DNA from: Omnitrophica bacterium RIFCSPLOWO2_01_FULL_45_10
Lineage (GTDB): Bacteria > Omnitrophota > Gorgyraeia > 2-01-FULL-45-10
Reading direction: 5' to 3'
DNA: 26,093 nt
Assembly (NCBI GenBank): GCA_001804165.1
Contig: MHFL01000022.1
Coordinates: 30,231-56,323 of the forward strand
Shown: one piece after another, positions 7,723 through 16,050 of the stretch
Layout of the letters: each line of letters opens with the position of its first letter
Position numbering within the stretch: position 1 is the stretch's first letter
The notes under the pieces: generated by a model
What the model saw: the letters and a program-made list of their open reading frames with translations, nothing else
Told to the model about the DNA's origin: nothing
The model's database searches: none
Position numbers and translations under genes: made by a program

Positions 7723-8740
7723 TTTGCCTTCTCAACTTTGCGCTCCTCGACCTTACAAAAGATAAATAAAGACCTAATCCTATCATCATCGTCATCGTCG
7801 CAATAACAATCGCGGCGGCTATAAATGTCGATGAGACCGATACCAGGACGGCGCTTGAGCCCAATAAAATTGAGATTATGTAGAGTAATAAAACAGCCCT
7901 GGTCTTCTTCAGTCCCAAAGAGGCTAATATGTGGGATGAATGATCCCTTCCTCCTAGAAAGACAGGCCTTCTTTCTCTGAGCCTTAAAAATGTTACAAGG
8001 GTTGTATCAAATATTGGGTAGCCCAAGATGAGAATCGGCAGTGACAGCGATAGGCTTATCTTCTCCGTCCTCCATGTCCCCAAAATAGCAATGCAGGCCA
8101 AAATAAATCCCAGGAGCATGCTTCCGGAATCGCCCATGAATATGCTCGCCTTAGGAAAATTATGTTTTAGAAATCCAAGGCAGGCCCCTGCCAGGGCAAA
8201 GGATACAATAGCCGCGTACATGTCAGAGCCGCGAAGAGCGATTATGCCAAAAAAGAGCGAAGAGATCCCCGCGATGCCGCTCGAGAGTCCGTTCAGATTG
8301 TCCAAAAGATTAAAGGCATTCGTTATCCCTACAATCCAGAAGACGGTGAAGAACATGCTAATATAATAATCTTCAAACGTAGTCACCCTGAAGCCCGCTT
8401 TATACACTATAAGAGCCGCGAGGATCTGCCCCGAGAGTTTCATTTTAGGCATCATCCCAAGCTTGTCGTCAATGACGCCTAAAATAAATATGATGGTCCC
8501 TCCCATCAGAATACCGCCCATGTAATTGTTTATGTCCGTTGTAAATAATACGGCTGCGAGAAAGGCCATATATATGGCAAGGCCCCCCAGAAGCGGCATG
8601 GGGTGCGCATGTGACTTTTTTTGATCCGGGAGATCCAATAATTTTATCTTGAAGGCTATCTTCTTTACCAAAGGCGTAAAACCGTATGAGATGATAGATG
8701 CTATAAAAAAAGCTCCCAACGTGTCCTGTATTGTAAACAT
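7703..8740 (-). CDS. WecA/MraY-family undecaprenyl-phosphate sugar-1-phosphate transferase
   Basis: A 345-aa polytopic membrane enzyme that starts glycan assembly by moving a HexNAc-1-phosphate from UDP-sugar to undecaprenyl phosphate. Family motifs are all present: DLPDQKKSHAHPMPLLGG at 36-53, the catalytic Asp pair D91-D92 in GVIDDKLG, NAFNLLDNLNGLSSG at 141-155, FMGDSGSM at 201-208, and GGRDHSSHIL at 263-272 (histidine motif of the WecA/TagO branch). MraY is less likely because of the RDHSSH form and the glycan context. It lies 16 nt after the SDR gene; no Shine-Dalgarno is visible in that AT-rich spacer. UDP-GlcNAc is the usual donor of the branch, but this is not proven here. Confidence 0.9.
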   Translation of the reverse strand: MFTIQDTLGAFFIASIISYGFTPLVKKIAFKIKLLDLPDQKKSHAHPMPLLGGLAIYMAFLAAVLFTTDINNYMGGILMGGTIIFILGVIDDKLGMMPKMKLSGQILAALIVYKAGFRVTTFEDYYISMFFTVFWIVGITNAFNLLDNLNGLSSGIAGISSLFFGIIALRGSDMYAAIVSFALAGACLGFLKHNFPKASIFMGDSGSMLLGFILACIAILGTWRTEKISLSLSLPILILGYPIFDTTLVTFLRLRERRPVFLGGRDHSSHILASLGLKKTRAVLLLYIISILLGSSAVLVSVSSTFIAAAIVIATMTMMIGLGLYLSFVRSRSAKLRRQNGNNHT

Positions 8741-8756
8741 TTTATTTTATCTATTT

Positions 8757-9725
8757 TTATTTTTGAAAAAACTTGATCGTTCTTTTCAGTAACTCATCGA
8801 TGTGAACCTGCGGCGAAAAATTTATAAATGTCTTTATCTTGGATATATCGGGTTTCCTGTGCCGCATATCCTCAAACCCCTTTTCATACGCCCTCTCGTA
8901 TGGAACGAACTCTATTTTAGACGATGAATTGGTAAATTTCTTGATCTTCTTCGCAAGGTTAAGTATGGTTATGCTTTCAGGATTCCCTACGTTAAAAACC
9001 TCTCCCACTGCCTCCGGCTCATTAACCAAACCCGTGACCGCGTTAACAGCATCATCTATGTATAAGAAACATCTTGTTTGTCCGCCATCGCCGTATACTG
9101 TAATCGGTTTATTCAGGAGCGCCTGTTTTATAAAGCGCGGTATCACCATGCCGTAACGGCCCGTCTGCCGCGGTCCGCAGGTATTGAAAAATCTAACGAT
9201 GATAACAGGCAATTTCTTCTCGCGCCAATACGCGAGGGCCAGAAATTCATCCAACGCCTTGGTGCAGGCATAACTCCAGCGCGTGATGGTAGTAGACCCC
9301 ATCACCCTATCGTCATTTTCCCTAAAACATTTCTTCCCGGGCCTATCCTTGCCATACACTTCAGATGTAGAGGCGAGCACGACCTTCTTCTTTTCAATCG
9401 CATTTGCCAACTCAAGGATTATCTCTGTCCCCTTTACGTTTGTCCTGATCGAATCGAGAGGATTATCAATTATATATTTAACTCCAACGGCAGCGGCCAA
9501 ATGAAACACTATGTCTGAGTTCTTAATCAATCGGGCCATGACTTTCTCATTCATGATATCGTTCATGATAAAATGAAATCCTTTATTATGCTCTAAGCGT
9601 TTTATGTTTTCAATGCTCCCTGTCGACAGATTATCTATCGCCGAAACACGCCACTTTTTATTCAATAACCGCTCGCAAAGATGAGATCCTATAAAACCAG
9701 CCCCGCCAGTAACAAGCGCTTTCAT
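8757..9725 (-). CDS. NAD-dependent sugar-nucleotide epimerase/dehydratase (GalE-like extended SDR)
   Basis: A 322-aa extended SDR. GGAGFIG at 7-13 binds NAD, D31 is placed to bind the adenosine ribose, the active site has STSEVYG (119-125), and Y152xxxK156 sits in SYACTK. The downstream substrate region has RYGMVIPRF and DGGQTRCFLYIDD, as in UDP-hexose 4-epimerases and UDP-glucuronate decarboxylases. YACTK fits the epimerase/dehydratase group rather than the YDEGK form of UDP-xylose synthase, so a C4 epimerase of a UDP-sugar for the neighbouring WecA-like transferase is a reasonable guess. The start overlaps the GT4 stop (ATGA, 9722-9725) with AAGGGTG upstream. Confidence 0.85.
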   Translation of the reverse strand: MKALVTGGAGFIGSHLCERLLNKKWRVSAIDNLSTGSIENIKRLEHNKGFHFIMNDIMNEKVMARLIKNSDIVFHLAAAVGVKYIIDNPLDSIRTNVKGTEIILELANAIEKKKVVLASTSEVYGKDRPGKKCFRENDDRVMGSTTITRWSYACTKALDEFLALAYWREKKLPVIIVRFFNTCGPRQTGRYGMVIPRFIKQALLNKPITVYGDGGQTRCFLYIDDAVNAVTGLVNEPEAVGEVFNVGNPESITILNLAKKIKKFTNSSSKIEFVPYERAYEKGFEDMRHRKPDISKIKTFINFSPQVHIDELLKRTIKFFQK

Positions 9726-10960
9726 GTCATCACACCCTTCTTTTTTAGGAGATCTTTGTAAAGTATATCCATATCATTCGCAAGCCGTTCTCTTATATAT
9801 ATCTTTCTGGAATATTCTCTCGCCGCCTGACCCACCTTTCGCGACATCTCATCGTTACTGAGCAACTGCATAATATAGCCCGCAAGACTCCTTGCATCCC
9901 CCCTTTGCACAAGATAACCTGTCCTTGAATGAGAGACGATATCCCGAACACCCCCCACATCGGTCGCGACAACGGGTCTTCCGGCCAGCATCGCCTCGAT
10001 TAAAGAAACAGGGGTTCCCTCGTTTATGGAGCATAGCGAGACAACATCCATATCGGCATATATCTTGGCCAAATCTTTTCTCCAACCGGTGAATACCATC
10101 CTCTCAAGCAGATCATTTTCTTTAGCGTAGGCTGATATGCTCTCTCGCATATCACCGTCGCCCACTACGACAAATTTTATATCCAATTTCGCGCCGTTCT
10201 CCGCCATAATGATCTTGGCTGCGTCTATGAACATCTTGTGATTCTTGATCGGCGTCAAACGTCCTACAATTCCAACAAGCCTTGTTTCATCATAAAGATT
10301 CAACTCTCTTTTAAATTGCCCTTTTAAAGATTCACAATTTAAAAATAGTTCTGTCTCCACCCCCAAGGGTATCACGGATAGTTTCGATCTATCAGTTATT
10401 CCTAAGACATGCATTATTTGTTCTTTTAGCGTTGGGCTCAATACTATGATCCTGTCAGTAAACCTTGCTAAAAATCTTTCCACCATTTTAAAAAAAACTG
10501 TTTTCTTGCCGCCAAAGTAGCCCTCGAAGATGTGGCCGTGAAAGGTATGAACCCTGATCGGAACGCCTGTGATGAAGGCCGCCATCCTACCCAGCGCGCC
10601 TGCCTTGGCTGTATGTGTATGCACTATATGGGGCCTCTCGCGCAATATTATAGATATGATCTTAATAAAAGTAATAAAATCACGGATCAGATTCACTTCC
10701 CGCCTCATCTCTCCTATATATATTGAAAATTGAGGCGCTTCGTCCAATAAGTAACTCATATCGCCTTCGGACTTATCGAGCGAACCATATATCAATTTAG
10801 ATTTAAAAGAATCGCTGTTGAAGGCCTTGTTTAAAAATACGGCCTGCATCGCCGGGCCGCCTATATTAAGCCGCGCGATAATTCTTAAAATCCTGACCTT
10901 CTCTTTTTCTACCCGCTGATTTTCCGTGCCCTTAAATCTCATGGCTACGTGATTCTGCAA
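9722..10960 (-). CDS. Family 4 glycosyltransferase
   Basis: A 412-aa retaining GT-B enzyme. It shows the N-terminal RIIARLNIGGPAMQAV loop, HIVHTHTAKAGALGR at 111-125, HTFHGHIFEGYF, the linker VGIVGRLTPIKNHKMF, VVVGDGD, and the EX7E donor motif with E314 and E322 in INEGTPVSLIEAM. The first codon is TTG at 10960, preceded by AAAGGA at 10-nt spacing; the next in-frame ATG is at 10942 and has no visible ribosome-binding site, so both starts are possible. It directly follows the fusion gene and overlaps the SDR gene by 4 nt. The sugar donor is not predictable. Confidence 0.87.
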   Translation of the reverse strand: MQNHVAMRFKGTENQRVEKEKVRILRIIARLNIGGPAMQAVFLNKAFNSDSFKSKLIYGSLDKSEGDMSYLLDEAPQFSIYIGEMRREVNLIRDFITFIKIISIILRERPHIVHTHTAKAGALGRMAAFITGVPIRVHTFHGHIFEGYFGGKKTVFFKMVERFLARFTDRIIVLSPTLKEQIMHVLGITDRSKLSVIPLGVETELFLNCESLKGQFKRELNLYDETRLVGIVGRLTPIKNHKMFIDAAKIIMAENGAKLDIKFVVVGDGDMRESISAYAKENDLLERMVFTGWRKDLAKIYADMDVVSLCSINEGTPVSLIEAMLAGRPVVATDVGGVRDIVSHSRTGYLVQRGDARSLAGYIMQLLSNDEMSRKVGQAAREYSRKIYIRERLANDMDILYKDLLKKKGVMT

Positions 10961-10961
10961 T

Positions 10962-12812
10962 TTATATATATCCTTTGTATTTATAATATATTATCGCTAG
11001 ATACTCATGCGCGATGGCCTGTAACTGGTCAATGCGTAATGCGCTGTATCGATAATAGAATTGGGGATTCTTGACCGGGCAGTATATGATCTTCATCTCG
11101 TGCCCTGCGAATTTGTCGAATAGCAACTTCGAGCGTCTTGTATTATAAGGTGATGTGATAAGGATGACTTCATCCCATTTTTTCTGTCGGAGAATATCTG
11201 TCACAAATTTTACATTCTCATACGCGTTCCCAGCTTTCTTCTCTAATAAAATCTGGCCTTTCGGCACCCCCAACGACTGAGCGAAAAGCATCATGTTTTC
11301 CGCGTCGTTATATTTGTAGGTATATCCGGATGAAAATATTATGTTGTCGGCATAGCCTCTCTTATATAGCTCCACGCTATAAAATGCCCGTTCCGACGTA
11401 CTCGGACCGGGTCTGCCCCCCTCTCCAACGCCTCCGCCGAAGACTACGATGGCATCTACCTTCTTGGGCTCATCTTGCACCTCGAGCGGAGAGGCCAAAA
11501 ACCATACGATCGGTGTATAGAATAATGAAATATATACTATCGAGGCGGCCGCGGCTAAGCCCAACACCTTCTTTCGCGTCTTTAGATAAATTTTTTTAAA
11601 TCTTTTCAGCCAACCAGCGTCTATCTCGTTCTTGCGCTCTTCTAATTTCGCTTCTATGATGCCGCACATCGATTCTATTTTAGACGTCCAGGAATTTTTG
11701 TTCGCTACGGCGACCCTTCTATCTTTGGAAATTCCGTCTTCCTGTGACGACAGACTGTTTATGAACTTGTCGATATCGGCCTCGCTGCTTATGAAATGAA
11801 TGAACCCGCCTCCGTTTTGTTTATCGAACTCGACGACCTCCGGGATCCTGGTGGACAGAACCGGCTTGCCCATGGCGAGGTATTCGTTTATCTTCGTGGG
11901 ATATACATTTTCCGTATATGCTGTCAGGCGGTAAGGGATAATGCCTACGTCAAAAAATTTTACATAATTTGGCAGCGTATCTCGCTCTTTTTTGCCAAAG
12001 ATAAAGACATTCTCCAACTTATCCACGAGTGATAAATCGGCCTGCCTCGGGCCTACCAAGACGATGGAGACGTCATTTCGTTTCATCGCTATCTGCCGCA
12101 GCAAGTTCGTATCGATCCATTTATGAAGCCCGCCTACATAGCCGATGATCGGCCTTCTAAGGCCTCGCATTTCATCCGGCATCTCTACATGACTTTCGCG
12201 CGCTTTATTGTAACCGTCGATCGAGATGCCGAAGGGAAAAATATGCGTAACTTTATTTACGCTTAAACAGCGTTCATACAATTTATGCGATGTCGCAAAT
12301 ACGATGTCCGCTTTTTTTATAACCCCCTCTTCCAATCCCTTAATCTTCCTTGCGCCGCTTGAGCTTGACGCGAAATCATCTATGCAGTAATATATGAATA
12401 TGCTGGGATTCAGATCATCCAGGATGTTGAGAACGATTCCGGTCGGCAAAAAACTCCATACAATCGGATTATGAAACTCCATGCTATCCATCCATCTTTT
12501 TATAACGGAAAGCATCATAATTTTATTGATCTTTATGGCGATCCTTGAATACGGAAACGGAAGCGCGAGTGGTGAATATATATAGAGATTTTCGTTCTCC
12601 CTTCTTATACCCTTGAATCCTTTTCTCCAGTTTAAAAATCTGTTCCATAATCTGGGAATGTCTCTTAAGGTCGCAGCGCGGACACCCGTATTTTCGATAA
12701 ACAGGACACGGTTAGCGTTCCTTGACAAAACGGACATTATCTCTTGGTGCCCCTGCCAGATAAAATCCCAGTCTATAGATGATATGCAGATTATATTCTT
12801 ATTTTGTAACAT
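10962..12812 (-). CDS. Fusion protein: glycosyltransferase - TM helix - DUF218 (YdcF/SanA/ElyC-like)
   Basis: A 616-residue protein with three parts. Residues 1-390 look like a GT-B glycosyltransferase (YYCIDDFAS at 141-149, IIGYVGGLHKWID at 222-234, VLVGPRQ, PNYVKFFDVGIIPY, NEYLAMGKPVLSTRIPEV at 309-326). Residues about 416-441 form one hydrophobic helix after a basic stretch (KKIYLKTRKK). Residues 452-610 are a DUF218 domain: DAIVVFGGG, STSERAFYSVELYKRGY, LLEKKAGNAYENV, LITSPYNTRRS, and a C-terminal HEYLAIIYYKYKG. SanA and ElyC carry this domain with an N-terminal anchor, so it would face the periplasm while the transferase stays in the cytoplasm (inference). The start has no Shine-Dalgarno; a candidate promoter lies 13-41 nt upstream. 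Confidence 0.85.
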   Translation of the reverse strand: MLQNKNIICISSIDWDFIWQGHQEIMSVLSRNANRVLFIENTGVRAATLRDIPRLWNRFLNWRKGFKGIRRENENLYIYSPLALPFPYSRIAIKINKIMMLSVIKRWMDSMEFHNPIVWSFLPTGIVLNILDDLNPSIFIYYCIDDFASSSSGARKIKGLEEGVIKKADIVFATSHKLYERCLSVNKVTHIFPFGISIDGYNKARESHVEMPDEMRGLRRPIIGYVGGLHKWIDTNLLRQIAMKRNDVSIVLVGPRQADLSLVDKLENVFIFGKKERDTLPNYVKFFDVGIIPYRLTAYTENVYPTKINEYLAMGKPVLSTRIPEVVEFDKQNGGGFIHFISSEADIDKFINSLSSQEDGISKDRRVAVANKNSWTSKIESMCGIIEAKLEERKNEIDAGWLKRFKKIYLKTRKKVLGLAAAASIVYISLFYTPIVWFLASPLEVQDEPKKVDAIVVFGGGVGEGGRPGPSTSERAFYSVELYKRGYADNIIFSSGYTYKYNDAENMMLFAQSLGVPKGQILLEKKAGNAYENVKFVTDILRQKKWDEVILITSPYNTRRSKLLFDKFAGHEMKIIYCPVKNPQFYYRYSALRIDQLQAIAHEYLAIIYYKYKGYI

Positions 12813-12824
12813 TATTATTTTAAT

Positions 12825-12853
12825 ATATTATCACAGAGGGATTACTCTAACAA
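12825..12853 (-). promoter_or_regulatory. Candidate sigma70-type promoter before the fusion gene
   Basis: In the 64-nt gap 12813-12876, reading the minus strand, TTGTTA (12848-12853) is followed by a 17-nt spacer and TAATAT (12825-12830). Each box matches the consensus at four of six positions. Initiation would leave a leader of only a few nucleotides, in keeping with the absence of a Shine-Dalgarno before the ATG at 12812. The rest of the gap is AT-rich with no terminator-like hairpin. Confidence 0.3.
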
Positions 12854-12876
12854 CTAATTTATTAATTTCTGCGGCC

Positions 12877-13803
12877 TTATAAGGAATTAATATACCAGCG
12901 GTAGGTCTTATCTATGCCCGTCATAAGATCGACTTTAGACGTCCATCCTGATGAAGTCATCCTGGTTGTATCAAGAAGTTTTTGGGAAGCGCCTTCGGGT
13001 TTAGCCGCATCGAATTCGAGATTTCCATTAAACCCAACTATCTCCTTGATGAGGCGTGACAATTCTTTAATAGAGGCATCCTGAGACGTCCCTATATTAA
13101 TCAAGCCGGCATTGTTGGGTTGACGCATAAGAAAAAGGCATGCATCAATTAAATCATCTACGTAGATAAACTCTCTCCTGGCATTGCCTGTTCCCCAAAC
13201 TATCGCGGAAGGCGCATCTTTTATCTTTGCTTCATGAAACCTTCTTATTAAAGCGGGCAGGACATGCGATGAATCAACATCAAAGTCATCGCCAGGACCA
13301 TACACCGTGGCAGGCACGATGGTAAGAAAAGCGGTCTTATACTGCCGATTGTAGTGTTCGCACAACTTAATCCCGGCTATCTTCGCGAGCGAATATGCCT
13401 CGCTGGTAGGTTCAAGAGGCCCCGTGAGAAGATATTCTTCCTTAATGGGCTGAGAAGAATTTTTAGGATAGACACAGGAGGCGCCGATCATAAGAAGCCT
13501 CTCTACGCCTGAGAGCCAAGATGAATGGATGACATTATTCTGTGCCTCAAGGTTATCATATAACAATTCTGCGGATCGGTTTATGTTCAACATGATACCG
13601 CCGGATTTAGCCGGTATCAAAAACACATAATCCGGCTTATTGTCTTGAAAGAACTTTTCGACCGAGCGCTGATCTTTTAAATTAAACTCAGCTGTTCCAG
13701 TTTTTAAAAGATTGCGGAAACCATCGTCGCGCAATCGCCTCTCTAACGCATTTCCCAGCATGCTGTCATAATTTGTTATGAATATCTTGCTATATTTATT
13801 CAT
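12877..13803 (-). CDS. Fcl/ColC-like SDR (GDP-L-fucose or GDP-colitose synthase family) with eroded active site
   Basis: A 308-aa SDR that aligns by eye over its full length with GDP-L-fucose synthase: AKSGGI near 65-70, ASCVYP (108-113), GPLEPTSEAYSLAKIAGIKL with Y137 and K141, HVLPALIRRFHEA, RREFIYVDDLIDA, KPEGASQKLLD. Family members epimerise and reduce GDP-4-keto-6-deoxyhexoses; ColC does so on the 3-deoxy product of ColD. Two things are odd. The NADP-binding glycine motif (GHRGMVG in E. coli Fcl) is NYDSMLG here (residues 11-17), and the position of the catalytic Ser107 of Fcl is Ala108. It starts 20 nt after the ColD-like gene, so a functional pair is likely, but it may be catalytically altered or non-enzymatic. 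Confidence 0.8.
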   Translation of the reverse strand: MNKYSKIFITNYDSMLGNALERRLRDDGFRNLLKTGTAEFNLKDQRSVEKFFQDNKPDYVFLIPAKSGGIMLNINRSAELLYDNLEAQNNVIHSSWLSGVERLLMIGASCVYPKNSSQPIKEEYLLTGPLEPTSEAYSLAKIAGIKLCEHYNRQYKTAFLTIVPATVYGPGDDFDVDSSHVLPALIRRFHEAKIKDAPSAIVWGTGNARREFIYVDDLIDACLFLMRQPNNAGLINIGTSQDASIKELSRLIKEIVGFNGNLEFDAAKPEGASQKLLDTTRMTSSGWTSKVDLMTGIDKTYRWYINSL

Positions 13804-13823
13804 GTGCGACGAACCGGGATTAT

Positions 13824-15035
13824 TTAGACTGAAATGGAACGTTTAACGAGGGAAGATAAAAAATCTTTTACCGTCTTTAGAAAGTAATCTAAACCTTCCC
13901 TATCTATGCCTTGATGTATGCCTATGTGTAAGCCGTTATCGCCTATATATTCCGCGTTCGGGAAGTCTCCCATCTTGTATCCCAAAAACTCAAATCCGGC
14001 GCATTGAGTAGGCATAGATGAAAAAAGAGATCTTGAATCTATGCCCTTCTTTCCCAGATAATCTACGAATTCATCGCGATCGATATTTGAAGCCTCCTGA
14101 ATGATGATGGGAAAGGCATGAGGTCCTATCTTTTCGTATGACTCTTCCCTTAGGGTTAAAAGGAGCGGCGCAAATTGGACAAACTCCTTCATTAAATATA
14201 AGAGGTTTCTCCGCCTCTTCTTTATAATTCTATCATACATCTCCAGCTGGCCGAGCGCTATAGCGGCCTCGAGTTCGTTCATCTTGCTTGAGTAGCCAAT
14301 CCTTTCAAAGATAAATCTTATGTCTGTCCTAAATTGAAACCGTTTTTTGCAATGACCGGAGGATATGTTAAGCACGCATTTCTCGCACTTGCACGCCCTA
14401 CCATGTGACCTCAACGACCGTAAAACTTCCGCGTAATCCTTGTTGTCAGTTACGATCATCCCACCCTCTATGGCAGTGATTACATGCGCGGCGTAAAGAC
14501 TGAAGGCCCCCATGTCGCCAAGCCTTCCAGCTCGCTTACCTTTATATTCCGTCCCATACGCTTCAGCCGCATCCTCCACGACTACGATACCATGTTTTTT
14601 CGCTATCCTGTTTATCGTCTCCATATCAGCGGGTTTACCCATAAGATGAACAGGCATTATGGCTCTCGTCTTTCGTGTTATCGCGTTTTCGATCTCAGAT
14701 GAGGCTATATTAAGAGTTTCTCTTTCGATATCTACGAATACTGGTTTAAATCCGGCTTGCAAAACAGCGTTGCCGGTAGCCGCGAATGAGAGGGCAGGCA
14801 CAATCACTTCATCGCCTCGGCTAGCGCCAAAATCATGCAGTGCCGCCAGCGCCAGTGCATCTGCATCACTGCCGGAACTTACCGCAACAGCATACTTCGT
14901 CCCTATTAAGTCAGCGAATTTCTCCTCGATTTCCCGAACATACTTTCCGCTCGTGATCCGGCCGGAGTCCAGTATGTCATGTATTAGTTTTTTTGACTTC
15001 TCCGGGATCGATATCGTGCCAAAGGATAATCTCAT
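13824..15035 (-). CDS. DegT-fold PLP-dependent sugar 3-dehydratase (His in place of Lys; ColD/E1-like)
   Basis: A 403-aa DegT/DnrJ/EryC1/StrS-family protein. PLP-site features are ASSGSDADALALAA-like phosphate binding (about 52-65), EDAAEAYG (154-161) and GAFSLYAAHVITAIEGGM (176-193). The residue that is the Schiff-base Lys in aminotransferases (SFxxxK) is His184, as in GDP-4-keto-6-deoxymannose 3-dehydratase (ColD) and CDP-hexulose dehydrase E1. A cysteine group C215-x-C217-x2-C220-x8-C229 followed by KKRF recalls the [2Fe-2S] region of E1. So a C3-deoxygenating dehydratase is far more likely than an aminotransferase. The open frame reaches 15122 inside the kinase gene; the ATG at 15035, 4 nt after the kinase stop, gives the family N-terminus RLSFGTISIPE. 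Confidence 0.87.
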   Translation of the reverse strand: MRLSFGTISIPEKSKKLIHDILDSGRITSGKYVREIEEKFADLIGTKYAVAVSSGSDADALALAALHDFGASRGDEVIVPALSFAATGNAVLQAGFKPVFVDIERETLNIASSEIENAITRKTRAIMPVHLMGKPADMETINRIAKKHGIVVVEDAAEAYGTEYKGKRAGRLGDMGAFSLYAAHVITAIEGGMIVTDNKDYAEVLRSLRSHGRACKCEKCVLNISSGHCKKRFQFRTDIRFIFERIGYSSKMNELEAAIALGQLEMYDRIIKKRRRNLLYLMKEFVQFAPLLLTLREESYEKIGPHAFPIIIQEASNIDRDEFVDYLGKKGIDSRSLFSSMPTQCAGFEFLGYKMGDFPNAEYIGDNGLHIGIHQGIDREGLDYFLKTVKDFLSSLVKRSISV

Positions 15036-15039
15036 ATCT

Positions 15040-16050
15040 TTATTTAGTCTTGCTTCGTATCTTATGCGCTGGGCTGTAAAATATAATCTGGCTGCCCAAA
15101 TTTTCAAATCTGAACGGCACATGGAGAAGCCGCTTCAGACGGTCTTTAACTTTATTCTGGTCTCCCCGTTTAACATAAAATAGCATGAATCCGCCGCCGC
15201 CAGCTCCCAATAGCTTGCCTCCCACCGCACCGGCCTGCCGGGCCTGGGCGTATATCTCGTCGATCATTTGAGTTGTGATTCTCTTTGTTAAACCGCGTTT
15301 AATCTGCCAACTTTCATGCATTAATTTTCCTAACTCCGATAAGTACGCGCGGCCATTTATGACCTCTATCGCTTTGGAGACCATTTGCAGCATCTCTTTC
15401 ATCTCCTTGGTCCTGCGCGGTGTGACTCTTACCTGTTCCGCGGCAATATCGGAAGCGTATCTAGAAAAACCCGTAAAGAAGAGCATCAAGTTGTCCTGAA
15501 GTTCGTTCAGCCTCCGAACATTTATGGTGACAGGGTCTACTCGAAATTTATTCTTTCCATAAAATCTTATAATGTTGAATCCTCCGCAAGCCGCCGCAAT
15601 CTGGTCCTGAGAGCCCACATTCTCTTTTAGCATGTCCTGCTCGACGTGAATGGCGTCCTGCGCCAGATTCTCCTTTGAAATCATGATCCCTTTCAAGGCG
15701 TACAACGCATTCAGAAGGCCTACCGTGAAGGAGGAACTTGAGCCCAGACCTGTCCGCGCTGGAAGGTCTCCGTCATGATGTATCTCAAGGCCTTCCCTGA
15801 TATTCAAAAACTTAAGACAGCCCCGCACCGCGGGGTGCCTTATCTCCGACACATCCTTCACCTGCTCCATAAGTGAGTAAATAATTCTATGCTTATGTTC
15901 AAAAAAAGGAGGCAGATAGCGGCACGTGATATAACAATATTTATCGATACTCGTCGACAACACAGCACCATCATGGTTATGATACCATGCGGGATAATCG
16001 GTCCCTCCACCGAAAAAAGATATTCTGAACGGCGTCTTGCTTATAATCAT
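15040..16050 (-). CDS. GHMP-family sugar kinase (HddA-like)
   Basis: A 336-aa GHMP kinase, very like those annotated as D-glycero-D-manno-heptose 7-phosphate kinase (HddA). It opens TPFRISFFGGGTDYPAWY (6-23), has HHDGDLPARTGLGSSSSF (91-108, the ATP-binding glycine/serine loop), VGSQDQIAAACGGFN (145-159), and ends with KLLGAGGGGFMLFY near 278-291. It would phosphorylate a sugar or sugar phosphate at the anomeric carbon, ready for nucleotide activation. No GmhA/GmhB/HddC partner is in the window, so heptose as substrate is only a family-based guess. The start overlaps the radical SAM stop (TAATG at 16048-16052), with AAGGGTGAG as ribosome-binding site. Confidence 0.85.
   Translation of the reverse strand: MIISKTPFRISFFGGGTDYPAWYHNHDGAVLSTSIDKYCYITCRYLPPFFEHKHRIIYSLMEQVKDVSEIRHPAVRGCLKFLNIREGLEIHHDGDLPARTGLGSSSSFTVGLLNALYALKGIMISKENLAQDAIHVEQDMLKENVGSQDQIAAACGGFNIIRFYGKNKFRVDPVTINVRRLNELQDNLMLFFTGFSRYASDIAAEQVRVTPRRTKEMKEMLQMVSKAIEVINGRAYLSELGKLMHESWQIKRGLTKRITTQMIDEIYAQARQAGAVGGKLLGAGGGGFMLFYVKRGDQNKVKDRLKRLLHVPFRFENLGSQIIFYSPAHKIRSKTK

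Noticed and set aside
12813..12876. Terminator or small RNA in the 64-nt AT-rich gap
   Set aside because: No stable hairpin with a T tract is present; only promoter-like boxes can be argued.
13824..15035. Lys-to-His change as a sequencing error
   Set aside because: The CAT codon would need two changes to become Lys (AAA or AAG), and the surrounding pattern plus the cysteines independently match the His-type dehydratases.
15036..15122. Upstream extension of the dehydratase gene
   Set aside because: It overlaps the kinase gene by 83 nt and adds 29 residues not found at the N-terminus of DegT proteins; the ATG at 15035 fits.
14659..15183. Long open frame on the plus strand (174 codons), and similar ones such as 8028-8366 and 9078-9518
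   Set aside because: They lie wholly or almost wholly opposite well-supported minus-strand genes and show no family motif; they are shadows of those genes.
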